Source of the DNA: Candidatus Hydrogenedentota bacterium
Lineage (GTDB): Bacteria > Hydrogenedentota > Hydrogenedentia > Hydrogenedentales > CAITNO01
Assembly: GCA_012730045.1 (NCBI GenBank)
Contig: JAAYBR010000147.1
Location: 1-44,746 of the forward strand
Length of the DNA stretch: 44,746 nucleotides
Direction of reading: 5' to 3'
Made by a program: the position numbers and the translations under genes
The notes under the pieces: model-generated
What the model was told of the DNA's origin: nothing
Database searches by the model: none
What the model saw: the letters and a program-made list of their open reading frames with translations, nothing else
Shown here: piece after piece, positions 1 to 7,546 of the stretch
How positions within the stretch are numbered: the first letter of the stretch is position 1
Layout of the letters: each line of letters begins with the position of its first letter

Positions 1-32
1 CCGCCTGCCTTGTCTTTGGGTGCCCGTCCCCA

Positions 33-216
33 TTTCGGCTGCCCCGTTGGGGCATGATTCTTTCCGTCCGGGCAACCCAGGGCAGGCCTGGCCCTTTGGG
101 CGGCGGCCTGCCCTGGGCTATATTCGGTAACGCTTTCAGCGTTGAAGAGGACAAGGAACAGGGAACGAAAGAACGCTTTGTCAGGAAGGGTAGACGGATC
201 TTAGTGCGATTGCCCT
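33..216 (+). repeat. Family A dispersed element, right part
   Basis: This stretch is closely similar to the right half of the complete element at 36512-36974. Both contain the CCCCGTTGGGGCATG hairpin, a block reading GGGCGGCGGCCTGCCCTGGG, and the AACGCTTTCAGCGTTGAAGAGG region. It ends at 198-216 in AGTGCGATTGCCCT, the same terminal repeat that closes the complete copy. Bases 1-32 do not match the left half of that copy but resemble 35836-35866 (shared CTTTGGGTGCCCG core), so the element is either modular or broken here. I see no gene in 1-301. Confidence 0.7.
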
Positions 217-301
217 GCCTCCCTGGGTTTACTCGGCGGGGCCGGAACAGGTACCATGCTGGGGGTCGGGCGGTTTCCAATTCACCACGGAGTATCAGGC
301 C

Positions 302-1267
302 ATGTCGAAGAGCATTTCCGGGATTTCCAGGCGCGGGTTCTTGGCGGGCGCAGCGGGCGCGGGCGCGCTGGCTGCGGCACCCCACACTGCGGAGGCCGCG
401 ACGGAGGCGAAACAGGGCAAACGCTACCAGGACGGCATCAGCCCGTGGCCGCTGACGCTGAACACGAGCACCATCCGGCCCACCCCGTTCAAGGACAAGA
501 TTGTCATCGCCGCCGAGGCGGGCTGGGACGCCATCGAGCCCTGGATCAACGAGCTGGAGCAGTATGAGGAGGAGGGCGGTGACCTGAAGGCGCTGGCCGC
601 GGAGATCAAGGACCGGGGCCTTTTCGTGCCGAACATCATCGGCCTGTGGGACTGCATGCCGGCGACGCAGGAGGCCTGGGAGGCGTCGCTGCCCGCCACG
701 CGCGAGCGGATGCGCCGGTCCGCCGCCGTCGGCTCGGAGTTTGTGGCGGCGATCCCCGCACCCGACCGGCCCGACTTCGACCTGCGCTGGGGCGCCGAGC
801 GCTACCGCGACCTGATGAAGATCGGCCGGGACGACTACGGCATCAAGGTGGCCGTCGAGTTTGTCGGCTTCATGAAGGGCGTCTACCGCTTCGGCCAGGC
901 CTGCGCCATCGCGCTGGACGCGGACGATCCGGCGGCCTGCATCATCATGGACACGTTTCACCTGTTCCGGGGCGGCTCGGGGTTCAGCGGCGTGAAGAAG
1001 GTCCGGGGCGACCTCCTCGCCCATTTCCACTGGAACGACGTGCCGGGCGACGTGCCCCGGGAGCAGCAGGGCGACGAGCACCGCCTGTACCCCGGCGACG
1101 GCATCCTGCCCCTGGGCCAGGGGCTGCGGGATCTGAAGGAAATCGGCTACACGCGCGCCCTCTCGCTGGAAATCTTCAAGCGCGACTACTGGGAGATGGA
1201 CCCGAAGGCGGTGGCGGCGAAGGGCCTGGAGAAAATGCGCGCCTGCATCCAGGCGGCCGGGGTCTAG
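302..1267 (+). CDS. Tat-exported sugar isomerase/epimerase-like TIM-barrel protein
   Basis: A 321-residue protein with a twin-arginine signal (S-R-R-G-F-L at about residues 9-14, followed by an Ala/Gly-rich stretch to about 33), so it is probably exported folded. The rest fits the xylose-isomerase-like TIM barrel family (AP_endonuc_2), which includes hydroxypyruvate isomerase and inosose dehydratase. Likely metal ligands are E186 (VAVEFVG), D217/H220 (MDTFH), H243 (HFHWND) and E290 (LSLEIF), the usual E-D/H-H-E pattern. The start is ATG with GGAG nine bases upstream. Substrate cannot be told from sequence. Exported members of this family are typical of Planctomycetes-like bacteria. It lies 31 bp before the response regulator on the same strand, but a functional link is not evident. 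Confidence 0.85.
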   Translation: MSKSISGISRRGFLAGAAGAGALAAAPHTAEAATEAKQGKRYQDGISPWPLTLNTSTIRPTPFKDKIVIAAEAGWDAIEPWINELEQYEEEGGDLKALAAEIKDRGLFVPNIIGLWDCMPATQEAWEASLPATRERMRRSAAVGSEFVAAIPAPDRPDFDLRWGAERYRDLMKIGRDDYGIKVAVEFVGFMKGVYRFGQACAIALDADDPAACIIMDTFHLFRGGSGFSGVKKVRGDLLAHFHWNDVPGDVPREQQGDEHRLYPGDGILPLGQGLRDLKEIGYTRALSLEIFKRDYWEMDPKAVAAKGLEKMRACIQAAGV

Positions 1268-1298
1268 GCCCCCAACGGACCGCCGGGGAGACCGGGTC

Positions 1299-1985
1299 AT
1301 GCAGAAAAGGCACCTGCTCGTGGTCGAGGACGACGAGGACATCCTGGAGCTCGTCGCGTACAACCTTGTCAAGGCGGGCTACCGCGTGACCCGGGCGGCC
1401 ACGGGCCGCGAGGCCCTCGCCCGCGTGGCGGAGGAGCCGCCGGACCTGGTGGTCCTCGACCTGATGCTCCCCGAGACCGACGGCACCGAGGTGTGCCGGC
1501 GGCTCAAGGGGGACGCGGGCACCTCCGCCATCCCCGTGGTCATGCTGACGGCCAAGGGCGAGGAGTCGGACATCGTGGCCGGGCTGGAGCTGGGCGCCGA
1601 CGACTACATCACCAAGCCCTTCAGCCCCAAGGTGCTGCTGGCGCGCATCCGCGCCGTCCTCCGCCGCAAGGAGAAGGGCGACGCCGGCGCCGACGCCGTG
1701 ATCCGGGCCCACAATCTCGTGATCCACCCGGGGCGGCGCGAAGTGCTCCTTGACGGCGCGCCCGTGGACCTCACCTACACGGAGTTTTCGGTGCTCCATG
1801 TGCTCGCGCGGCGGCCCGGATGGGTCTTCACGCGCTACCAGATCGTGGACGCCGTGCGCGGCGGGGACTACGACGTGACGGACCGCTCGGTGGACGTGCA
1901 GATCGCCGGGCTCCGCAAGAAGCTCGGCGACGCGGGCGACCACATCCAGACGGTGCGCGGCGTCGGCTACCGGCTCAGGGCGTAG
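1299..1985 (+). CDS. OmpR/PhoB-type response regulator
   Basis: A 228-residue response regulator. The N-terminal receiver domain (about 1-122) has the acidic pair D11/D12, the phospho-acceptor D54 (VVLDLMLP), T84 (MLTAKG) and K106 (YITKPFSP). The C-terminal half (about 133-228) is a winged-helix DNA-binding domain ending in the typical VRGVGYRLRA. It should be phosphorylated by the histidine kinase encoded three bases downstream and then act on transcription. Start is ATG with a GGGGAG ribosome site. The sequence is PhoB-like, but PhoB cannot be separated from other OmpR-family regulators without target sites, and no Pho box was recognised in the window. Confidence 0.92.
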   Translation: MQKRHLLVVEDDEDILELVAYNLVKAGYRVTRAATGREALARVAEEPPDLVVLDLMLPETDGTEVCRRLKGDAGTSAIPVVMLTAKGEESDIVAGLELGADDYITKPFSPKVLLARIRAVLRRKEKGDAGADAVIRAHNLVIHPGRREVLLDGAPVDLTYTEFSVLHVLARRPGWVFTRYQIVDAVRGGDYDVTDRSVDVQIAGLRKKLGDAGDHIQTVRGVGYRLRA

Positions 1986-1988
1986 GGC

Positions 1989-3791
1989 GTGCGCCGCGGG
2001 TCCACCATAGGCCGCTTCATCTTCTCCGCCTTCCTCGTGGTGCTCCTCTCCGCGCTGGCCGCCATGACGGTCCTCACCTCCAAAACCGTCGAGCACCTCT
2101 ACGCCGAGCGCATCCAGACGGGACTCCTGGCCCAGGCGGGACTCGCCCGCATGCTGTTTCCGGACACCGGCGGGCCGCCGGACACCGCCGCCGCCGCCGA
2201 ACTCTGCGCCCGCGTGCGCGCCGAAACCGGCGCGCGGGTCACGCTGGTGCTGCCGTCCGGAGAGGCGCTGGCGGACACGGACCGCCCCCCGGAGGGCCTC
2301 GACAACCACGCGGACCGGCCGGAAATCCGGGGGGCCATGGAGAGCGGCGCGGGCGTCGCCCGGCGGCGGAGCGGCAGCCTGGGCGGCGAGACGATCTATG
2401 CCGCCGTGGCCGTGCCGCGGCCCCCGGCGATGCCGGCCGCCGTGCTGCGGCTGGCCGTGCCCGCCACGGAGATGCGCGCCGCCCTGGGACGGCTGCGCTT
2501 CTTCATCCTCGCCATCGGCGCCTCCGCCGCCCTGCTCGCCGTGCTCGCCAGCGCCCTCGTCGCCCGCCGGATCAGCGGCCCCCTCAACGCCGTCAAGGCC
2601 GGCATGCTCCGCTATGCCCAGGGCGACTTCAGCCGCCCCGTGCGCGTGTCGCGCCCCGGGGAGATCGCCTCCCTCTGCGAGGCCATGAACGCCATGGCCG
2701 CGCGCCTCGACGACCGCATCCGCACCGTGGTCAAGGAGCGCAACCAGCAGGAGGCCATCCTCTCCAGCATGGTCGAGGGCGTCATCGCCGTGGACACGGA
2801 GGGCCGCGTCGTCAGCCACAACGAGGCGGCGGTCCGCCTCACCGGCATCCCCCTCACCACGGGGCCCGACGCCCACCTCGCCCGCATCGCCCCGGGCAGC
2901 CCCCTGAGCCAGTTCGTCACCCAGATCCTCACCAGCCCCGCCCCGCGCGAGAGCGAGTTCGGCAGCCTCAGCCAGGGCGGCCGCATCCTCCAGGTCCACG
3001 GCAGCGTCCTGCGCGACGCCGCCGGCAGCCGCCTCGGCGCCGTGGTCGTCCTCAACGACGTCACCCGCCTGCGCCGCCTCGAGCAGGTCCGCCGCGACTT
3101 CGTGGCCAATGTCTCCCACGAGCTGCGCACCCCCGTCACCTCCATCAAGGGCTTTGTGGAGACCCTCCTCGACGGCGCGATCGGGGACCCGGAGGAGGCC
3201 CGCCGCTTCCTGGAGATCGTCGCAAAACAGTCCGACCGGCTCAACGCCATCCTCAACGACCTGCTCACCCTGTCCCGCATTGAGGGCGGCGAGGAGCGCG
3301 CCAGCATCGAGATGGAAACCGTCGCCCTGCGCGACATCCTGGAAAACGCCGTGCAACTCTGCGCAAAGAAGGCCGCCGCCAGGGAGGTCGCCGTGGAGCT
3401 CGACTGCGACCCCGTCCTGCGCGCCCGCGTCAACGCGCCCCTTCTGGAGCAGGCCGTCGCCAACCTCGTGGAAAACGCCGTCAAGTTCAGCCCCGCAGGA
3501 AGCCGCGTCACGGTCCGCGGCCAGGCGGGCGAGGAGATCGTCGTCCGCGTGGAGGACCAGGGATGCGGCATCGCGCCGGAGCACCTGCCCCGCCTCTTCG
3601 AGCGCTTCTACCGCGTGGACAAGGCCCGAAGCCGCAGTCTCGGCGGCACCGGCCTCGGCCTCGCCATCGCCAGCCACGTCGTCACCGCCCACGGCGGACG
3701 CGTCGGCGTCACCAGCACCCCCGGCGCCGGCAGCGTCTTCTCCCTGTATCTCCCCCCCGTTTCCGGGCCCCCCGCCCCGGGAAATGGTTGA
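1989..3791 (+). CDS. PhoR-type membrane sensor histidine kinase
   Basis: A 600-residue sensor kinase with a GTG start three bases after the regulator's stop, so the two are certainly co-transcribed. Order of parts: TM helix about 10-30; periplasmic sensor about 31-170; TM helix about 171-192; HAMP about 193-245; PAS-like domain about 253-360; HisKA with phospho-acceptor H377 (VSHELRTPV); HATPase_c with N-box N492/N496, G1 (DQGCGIAP, 523-530), F-box (FERFYRVD) and G2 (GGTGLGLAI). All catalytic motifs are intact. This architecture is that of PhoR/VicK-type kinases. The ligand is unknown. The stop codon overlaps the -35 box of the next promoter. Confidence 0.93.
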   Translation: MRRGSTIGRFIFSAFLVVLLSALAAMTVLTSKTVEHLYAERIQTGLLAQAGLARMLFPDTGGPPDTAAAAELCARVRAETGARVTLVLPSGEALADTDRPPEGLDNHADRPEIRGAMESGAGVARRRSGSLGGETIYAAVAVPRPPAMPAAVLRLAVPATEMRAALGRLRFFILAIGASAALLAVLASALVARRISGPLNAVKAGMLRYAQGDFSRPVRVSRPGEIASLCEAMNAMAARLDDRIRTVVKERNQQEAILSSMVEGVIAVDTEGRVVSHNEAAVRLTGIPLTTGPDAHLARIAPGSPLSQFVTQILTSPAPRESEFGSLSQGGRILQVHGSVLRDAAGSRLGAVVVLNDVTRLRRLEQVRRDFVANVSHELRTPVTSIKGFVETLLDGAIGDPEEARRFLEIVAKQSDRLNAILNDLLTLSRIEGGEERASIEMETVALRDILENAVQLCAKKAAAREVAVELDCDPVLRARVNAPLLEQAVANLVENAVKFSPAGSRVTVRGQAGEEIVVRVEDQGCGIAPEHLPRLFERFYRVDKARSRSLGGTGLGLAIASHVVTAHGGRVGVTSTPGAGSVFSLYLPPVSGPPAPGNG

Positions 3792-3816
3792 CGTCCCCCC
3801 CCGTCCATGTTATCAT
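3788..3816 (+). promoter_or_regulatory. Strong sigma70-like promoter for the pseudopilin gene
   Basis: TTGACG (3788-3793), 17-base spacer, TATCAT (3811-3816). The -35 box overlaps the stop codon of the kinase gene, and the -10 box lies 44 bases before the pseudopilin start. The near-consensus match suggests that the pilin is expressed separately from, and more strongly than, the kinase. Confidence 0.6.
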
Positions 3817-3860
3817 TAGACCATCGAATGCCAAGGTGAGAACCCACGGAGACTGCCGCC

Positions 3861-4826
3861 ATGAGAAATTCCAGAAAATCAGGATTCACCCTGATCGAAC
3901 TGCTCACGGTTATCGCCATCATCGCCATTCTGGCGGGCCTCACGATGACCGTGGGCCCCCGCCTGATCGAGCGCGCGAAAATCCGCCGGATGGACTCCGC
4001 CCTGCGGCAGGTCTCCATCGCCCTGACGGCCTATTTCGCGGACAACCAGAGCTACCCGCCCGCCTACGGTTATGTCAGCATTGCCAACAAGGACATGCAG
4101 ACGCCGCCGTCGGACCCGACGCTGGAGGAGAAGTTCTACCACCTCCGCCCCTACCTGCTGCTGATGAAGTACCACGGGAACGAGGAGATGTACGACGAGT
4201 TCTCGGAGTCCTACGACACGGACCGCGACGGGGTCCTCAGCCCGCTGGAGTTCCTGCCCCGGGGCCGCAAGCTGCCCACGAACACCTGGGAGTTCGACGC
4301 CGGGCTGCCCCGCTACATGGGGGTGAACGACCCGGTGATGTCGGCGGAAATCCAGCGCCAGATGGACGCCGAAAACCGCCCCTTCGTGTACATCCCCGTG
4401 AACCGGGCGCAGTTCTCTCGGGCGCAGAAGTACTGGCTGAACCACGGGTCCTTCCTCGCGGACCGGTGGGACCCCTCGGACGCGGACTTCCCGAACATCA
4501 CGTTCCCGCCGCCCAAGTACGACGCCTTCGTGCTCATCGGCATGGGCCCGGGCGGCAATTCCTTCGGTGTGCTGCCGAAGCCCCTGGGCGTGGCCGCGGA
4601 AACGGAGAACAACAACCGCAACCTCTATCACCTGCTGGCGCTGCGGGCCTATTTCCTGGCCACGCGCGACATGAACGCAAACGGCCTGCTCGACTTCGAC
4701 TACACGGCGCGCACGCAGTCGGGCGAGGGCGAACTGACCTATGACTACAAGGGCGCCCCGGTCAACAACGACCTGCCCTGCGCCACGCCGCGCAGCTACG
4801 GCCCGTGGATTTACGTGGGCAAGTGA
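3861..4826 (+). CDS. Type IV pilin-like / GspG-like pseudopilin with EF-hand loop
   Basis: A 321-residue protein with a class III prepilin signal: short basic leader, then G8-F-T-L-I-E (E at mature position 5) and a hydrophobic helix to about residue 30. It should be cleaved after G8 and N-methylated by a prepilin peptidase. The globular part contains a perfect EF-hand loop at 119-130 (D119, D121, D123, G124, E130), and a second D-x-N-x-N-G loop at 270-275 lacks the last ligand. GspG pseudopilins bind calcium near the C-terminus, so a role in type II secretion or a related pilus-like machine is plausible, but no secretion genes adjoin it. It is longer than a typical GspG (about 140). Planctomycete-type genomes carry many such stand-alone proteins. 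An AAGGTGAG ribosome site lies upstream, with its own promoter. Confidence 0.85.
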   Translation: MRNSRKSGFTLIELLTVIAIIAILAGLTMTVGPRLIERAKIRRMDSALRQVSIALTAYFADNQSYPPAYGYVSIANKDMQTPPSDPTLEEKFYHLRPYLLLMKYHGNEEMYDEFSESYDTDRDGVLSPLEFLPRGRKLPTNTWEFDAGLPRYMGVNDPVMSAEIQRQMDAENRPFVYIPVNRAQFSRAQKYWLNHGSFLADRWDPSDADFPNITFPPPKYDAFVLIGMGPGGNSFGVLPKPLGVAAETENNNRNLYHLLALRAYFLATRDMNANGLLDFDYTARTQSGEGELTYDYKGAPVNNDLPCATPRSYGPWIYVGK

Positions 4827-4833
4827 CGGACGG

Positions 4834-5433
4834 ATGAACTCCCTCACGCGGCTCGCGCTGACCCTCTGGCACCGGCGCAAGTTCGCCGCCCTGGGGCCCA
4901 ACTGCGCCTTTCCGGCGCCGGACCTGCACGTGTCCGGCCATGTCGAGGTGGGCGCGCGCTGCCGCTTCCGCAACAATGTCACCCTGCGCGCCCACCCCGG
5001 CGCCAAGATCATCCTCGGCAACCGCTGCGGGTGCAGCTGGGGCTGCTTTGTCGAGGCGCGCGAGCTGGTCCAGTTCGGCAGTTACTGCGCCCCGGCGGAG
5101 CACTGCATCATCACCGACAGCCTGCTGACCCTCATGGGGAACACCACCCCCTGGCGCGACGCCGTGCCGGCGCCCCGCCCCGTCTTCATCGGCGACAACT
5201 GCTTCATCGGCAGCGGCTGCTTCATCGGCCCCGGCGTCACCGTCGGCGAGGGGGCCGTCATCGCCCACCACAGCGTGGTCCTGCGCAGCGTCGGCCCCTA
5301 CGAGATCTGGGGCGGCGTGCCCGCGCGGAAAATCGGCCACCGCACCGAGGGCGTGCCCGAGGCCAAGCTCCGCGAGCTGGCCGAGCTCGTCGCCCGCCAG
5401 GGCCTCGGACGCGACCGCTACCTGGACGACTGA
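4834..5433 (+). CDS. Hexapeptide-repeat (LbH) acyltransferase
   Basis: A 199-residue left-handed beta-helix protein of the WbbJ/maltose-galactoside O-acetyltransferase type. Hexapeptide turns are visible at roughly residues 29-80 and 108-150 (for example FIGDNCFIGSGCFIGPGVTV), followed by the common C-terminal turn GGVPARKIG. Family members transfer acetyl from acetyl-CoA to sugars, often in surface polysaccharide synthesis; the acceptor is unknown. The ATG at 4834 was chosen because upstream in-frame codons would overlap the pilin gene, and the homologous region begins just after it. It starts 7 bases after the pilin stop and ends one base before the HAD gene, so it is probably in the same operon. 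Confidence 0.85.
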   Translation: MNSLTRLALTLWHRRKFAALGPNCAFPAPDLHVSGHVEVGARCRFRNNVTLRAHPGAKIILGNRCGCSWGCFVEARELVQFGSYCAPAEHCIITDSLLTLMGNTTPWRDAVPAPRPVFIGDNCFIGSGCFIGPGVTVGEGAVIAHHSVVLRSVGPYEIWGGVPARKIGHRTEGVPEAKLRELAELVARQGLGRDRYLDD

Positions 5434-5434
5434 C

Positions 5435-6130
5435 ATGCGCGCCGTCACCTTCGACTTCTGGGGCACCCTCTTCCGCGACCACAACGGCGGCCGGCGGCAC
5501 GAAATCCGCGCCGCCGCCCTCGCCGACGCCGCCGGGGTCGCCCCGGAGGACGCCTCGCGGACCCTGCACGCCGTCATGGCCGAGTTCTTCCGCCGCCACC
5601 TGGCCGACGCCCGCACCCTCACCCCCCGCGACGCCGTCGCCATGGCCGCCGAACTCCTCGGGAGGGAGGTGCCGGAGGACCGCGCGCCCGCGCTGGCCGA
5701 ATGCTTCGCCACGGTGATCCTCGACCACCCCCCGGCGCCCGTGGAGGGCGCCCTCGACGCCGTGCGCGCGGCCGCCGCGCTCGGGCCCGTCGGCGTCATC
5801 TCCGACACGGGCATCACCCCGGGCCGCAGCCTGCGCGTGCTGCTGGAGCGGGAGGGGTTCACCCCCCATCTGCGCCGCCTCACCTTCTCCGACGAGATGG
5901 GCGTGGCCAAGCCCCACCCCGGCATGTTCACCCGCACCGCCGAGGCCCTCGGGGTGGACCCGTCGGACATCCTGCACCTGGGGGATTTGGAGCCGACGGA
6001 CATCGCGGGAATCCACGGCGTGGGCGGAAAAGGGGGGCTCTTCACCGGCGTCAACGACGCCTACGCGGACCAGACCAGCGCGGAGCACGAGTTCGCAAGC
6101 TGGGCCGAATTCACCGCCTGGCTCCGGTGA
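5435..6130 (+). CDS. HAD-superfamily hydrolase
   Basis: A 231-residue HAD hydrolase with an alpha-helical cap. Motif I is DFWGT with nucleophile D7. Motif II is S123 in VISDTG. Motif III is K in VAKPHPGMF. Motif IV is HLGDLEPTDIAG, giving the GD-x4-D pair. The second Asp of the usual DxD motif is replaced by Trp (W9). Phosphatases normally use that Asp as acid/base, whereas haloacid dehalogenases have Tyr there, so a plain phosphatase function is uncertain. The gene starts one base after the acyltransferase stop, suggesting translational coupling. Substrate unknown. Confidence 0.85.
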   Translation: MRAVTFDFWGTLFRDHNGGRRHEIRAAALADAAGVAPEDASRTLHAVMAEFFRRHLADARTLTPRDAVAMAAELLGREVPEDRAPALAECFATVILDHPPAPVEGALDAVRAAAALGPVGVISDTGITPGRSLRVLLEREGFTPHLRRLTFSDEMGVAKPHPGMFTRTAEALGVDPSDILHLGDLEPTDIAGIHGVGGKGGLFTGVNDAYADQTSAEHEFASWAEFTAWLR

Positions 6131-6140
6131 TCCGCCCCCC

Positions 6141-6638
6141 TCAGCGCAGACGGACCACGGGGATGCCGTTCGGCGCGTAAAGCTTGTCGCCCGAAATGGT
6201 CAGGGCCTCCCCGTAGTTCTTCCCCTGGAACATTGCGCTCACGTTGAGTTTCGCCCCGCTCACAGACCACGAGCCGGTCATCGTGTCCGTCCCCACGATC
6301 TGGCGCACCAGCGGGTTCGTCGCCACGGCCACCGCCGTGCCCCCGGCATTCATCGTCACCACCACCTTGATCCCCTTCTGGGGCTCCACCTCCCACACCG
6401 TGCCCGGCAGGTTGTCCGCATTAAGCAGCGGCGGCTCCAGCACGGTGGGCATGTCCACCTTCGGCGCGGGCCCCGCCATCCGCGCCACCTGCATGCCGAC
6501 GGGGAACCCCAAAAACACCACCAGCGCGACCACCGCGCCGATCCACATTTTCTTGCTTCCGTCCACAGGCCAGATTCCCGAGCTCCCCTTGCATTTCCAG
6601 CCGGACACCGCGTCTCCACCCGCGCGCCCGGCGTTCAT
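6141..6638 (-). CDS. Small membrane-anchored protein of unknown function
   Basis: I do not recognise this 165-residue protein. A hydrophobic segment at about residues 32-52 (IGAVVALVVFLGFPVGMQVA) suggests a single N-terminal anchor. The soluble part (about 65-165) is rich in beta-strand residues (GTVWEVEPQKGIKVVVTMNAGGTAVAV, then GSWSVSGAKLNVSAMFQG). That pattern resembles small lipocalin-like domains describing synthetic 'G-x-W' sheets, but this is only an impression. A later start at 6548 (just before the helix) has a better ribosome site (GGAAG) and would give about 135 residues. It is convergent with the HAD gene, with stops 10 bases apart. Confidence 0.6.
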   Translation of the reverse strand: MNAGRAGGDAVSGWKCKGSSGIWPVDGSKKMWIGAVVALVVFLGFPVGMQVARMAGPAPKVDMPTVLEPPLLNADNLPGTVWEVEPQKGIKVVVTMNAGGTAVAVATNPLVRQIVGTDTMTGSWSVSGAKLNVSAMFQGKNYGEALTISGDKLYAPNGIPVVRLR

Positions 6639-6653
6639 TAACAACGGACCCGC

Positions 6654-6662
6654 AGTATAGCA
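6654..6662 (-). promoter_or_regulatory. Extended -10 promoter for the small membrane protein
   Basis: Read on the minus strand this is TGCTATACT, an extended -10 (TGn plus TATACT), 16 bases upstream of the ATG at 6638. No good -35 box is seen, which is common with extended -10 promoters. Its position favours a transcript that includes the 6638 start or begins very near it. Confidence 0.4.
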
Positions 6663-6670
6663 CAGCCGAA

Positions 6671-6812
6671 GGGGGGGGAAGACTCCTCCAGACTCCAGAC
6701 TCCGGACTCCAGACTTCAGTGCCAGCATCCCTTTTCCGGCCGGGGGGGGAAGACTCCTCCAGACTCCAGACTCCGGACTCCAGACTTCAGTGCCAGCGTC
6801 CCTTTTCAGGCC
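6671..6812 (+). repeat. Two tandem copies of a 71-bp unit
   Basis: Units at 6671-6741 and 6742-6812 are nearly identical. Each begins with a run of eight G, followed by GAAGACTCCTCCAGACTCCAG and a short ladder of GACTCC/AGACTC repeats, and ends CAGTGCCAGC(A/G)TCCCTTTT. A third poly-G run at 6813 marks the start of a lost third copy. No coding function. Confidence 0.85.
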
Positions 6813-6823
6813 GGGGGGGGGAC

Positions 6824-7090
6824 AGGGCAGTCGCACTAAAACTCCCCTCAAGAAACGCCTGCGGGCGGCATGAACGTCCCCAGGTGATGCGATTCCGTCT
6901 TTGTTGTCCCAACGGGACATCCCCATATAGCGCAGGCAGGCCGCCGCCCCTCCCCGCAGCCCCGGGTCCGCACAGCGCGCAGCGCCTTGGAGTGCGGCAG
7001 CTTGCTGCCGCCGTTCTTCGCGTGGGCTTGCCCGCGCGGGGGCACACGAGAAACGACCGTGTCCGCGCGCTTCCCCAAGGCACACGGGAC
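6824..7090 (+). repeat. Family A dispersed element, left part
   Basis: Begins with AGGGCAGTCGCACTAAAA, one mismatch from the terminal repeat of the complete element at 36512. It then follows the complete copy with few differences through CCCAACGGGACATCC, GCAGCTTGCTGCCGCC, GCCCGCGCGGGGGCACACGA and TTCCCCAAGG (about 7082). Similarity stops about ten bases before the 5' end of the group II intron. The right half is not found after the intron, so this copy is truncated. Confidence 0.75.
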
Positions 7091-7546
7091 GCCTGCGGTA
7101 GTGCGCCCGCGAGCGCATTTTGTCGGAGGGGTGCGAGTCCCCTCCAGGTAAACCTTCTCCGGCCTGTAGCCGACCGTAACTGCGCCGCAGTGATGCGGGG
7201 TGGGGAGCAACGGAAGGCGAACGGCCAGTCCGCAGGATGACGAACTCGATTCGGCGTGATGGACCGGCGAGCCCGCGATCGAAGGGCGAAGCCTGGAACA
7301 CGCCGCGCACGCTGATGGGTAAGGTGTCAAAGCGATGCGCGGGGTCCATGGCGTGGTTGGAGGCGGAATGGCCGGAAGGCAGGATGCGTGAAGCGGGGAG
7401 ACCTGTCCGGGTTGGGCGCGGCGTTCAGGGCGAGTGCCCGAAGCGCCGCACCGGGCAGGAGTCAGAGCGCCCATAGTAGCGATGAAGCGCCGCAACGGGC
7501 GTGGAGCGAAGGGGCGCAGGAAGATGGATTCGGAAAGGACACGCGG

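Noticed and set aside
54-455. Open frame at the left edge
   Set aside because: It lies mainly in family A repeat DNA and then overlaps the TIM-barrel gene in another frame.
1986-2100. Phosphate regulon assignment for the two-component pair
   Set aside because: The kinase and regulator have the PhoR/PhoB architecture, but no Pho box, pst genes or phosphate genes are in the window, so the names phoB and phoR were not given.
1176-3692. Very long open frame on the minus strand opposite the two-component genes
   Set aside because: It is an antisense shadow of two genes with complete family motifs; its product is a low-complexity Gly/Ala/Asp/His-rich sequence typical of high-GC shadows.
6719-7240. 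Open frame across the tandem repeat, family A copy and intron start
   Set aside because: It crosses three unrelated repeat segments and the intron boundary.
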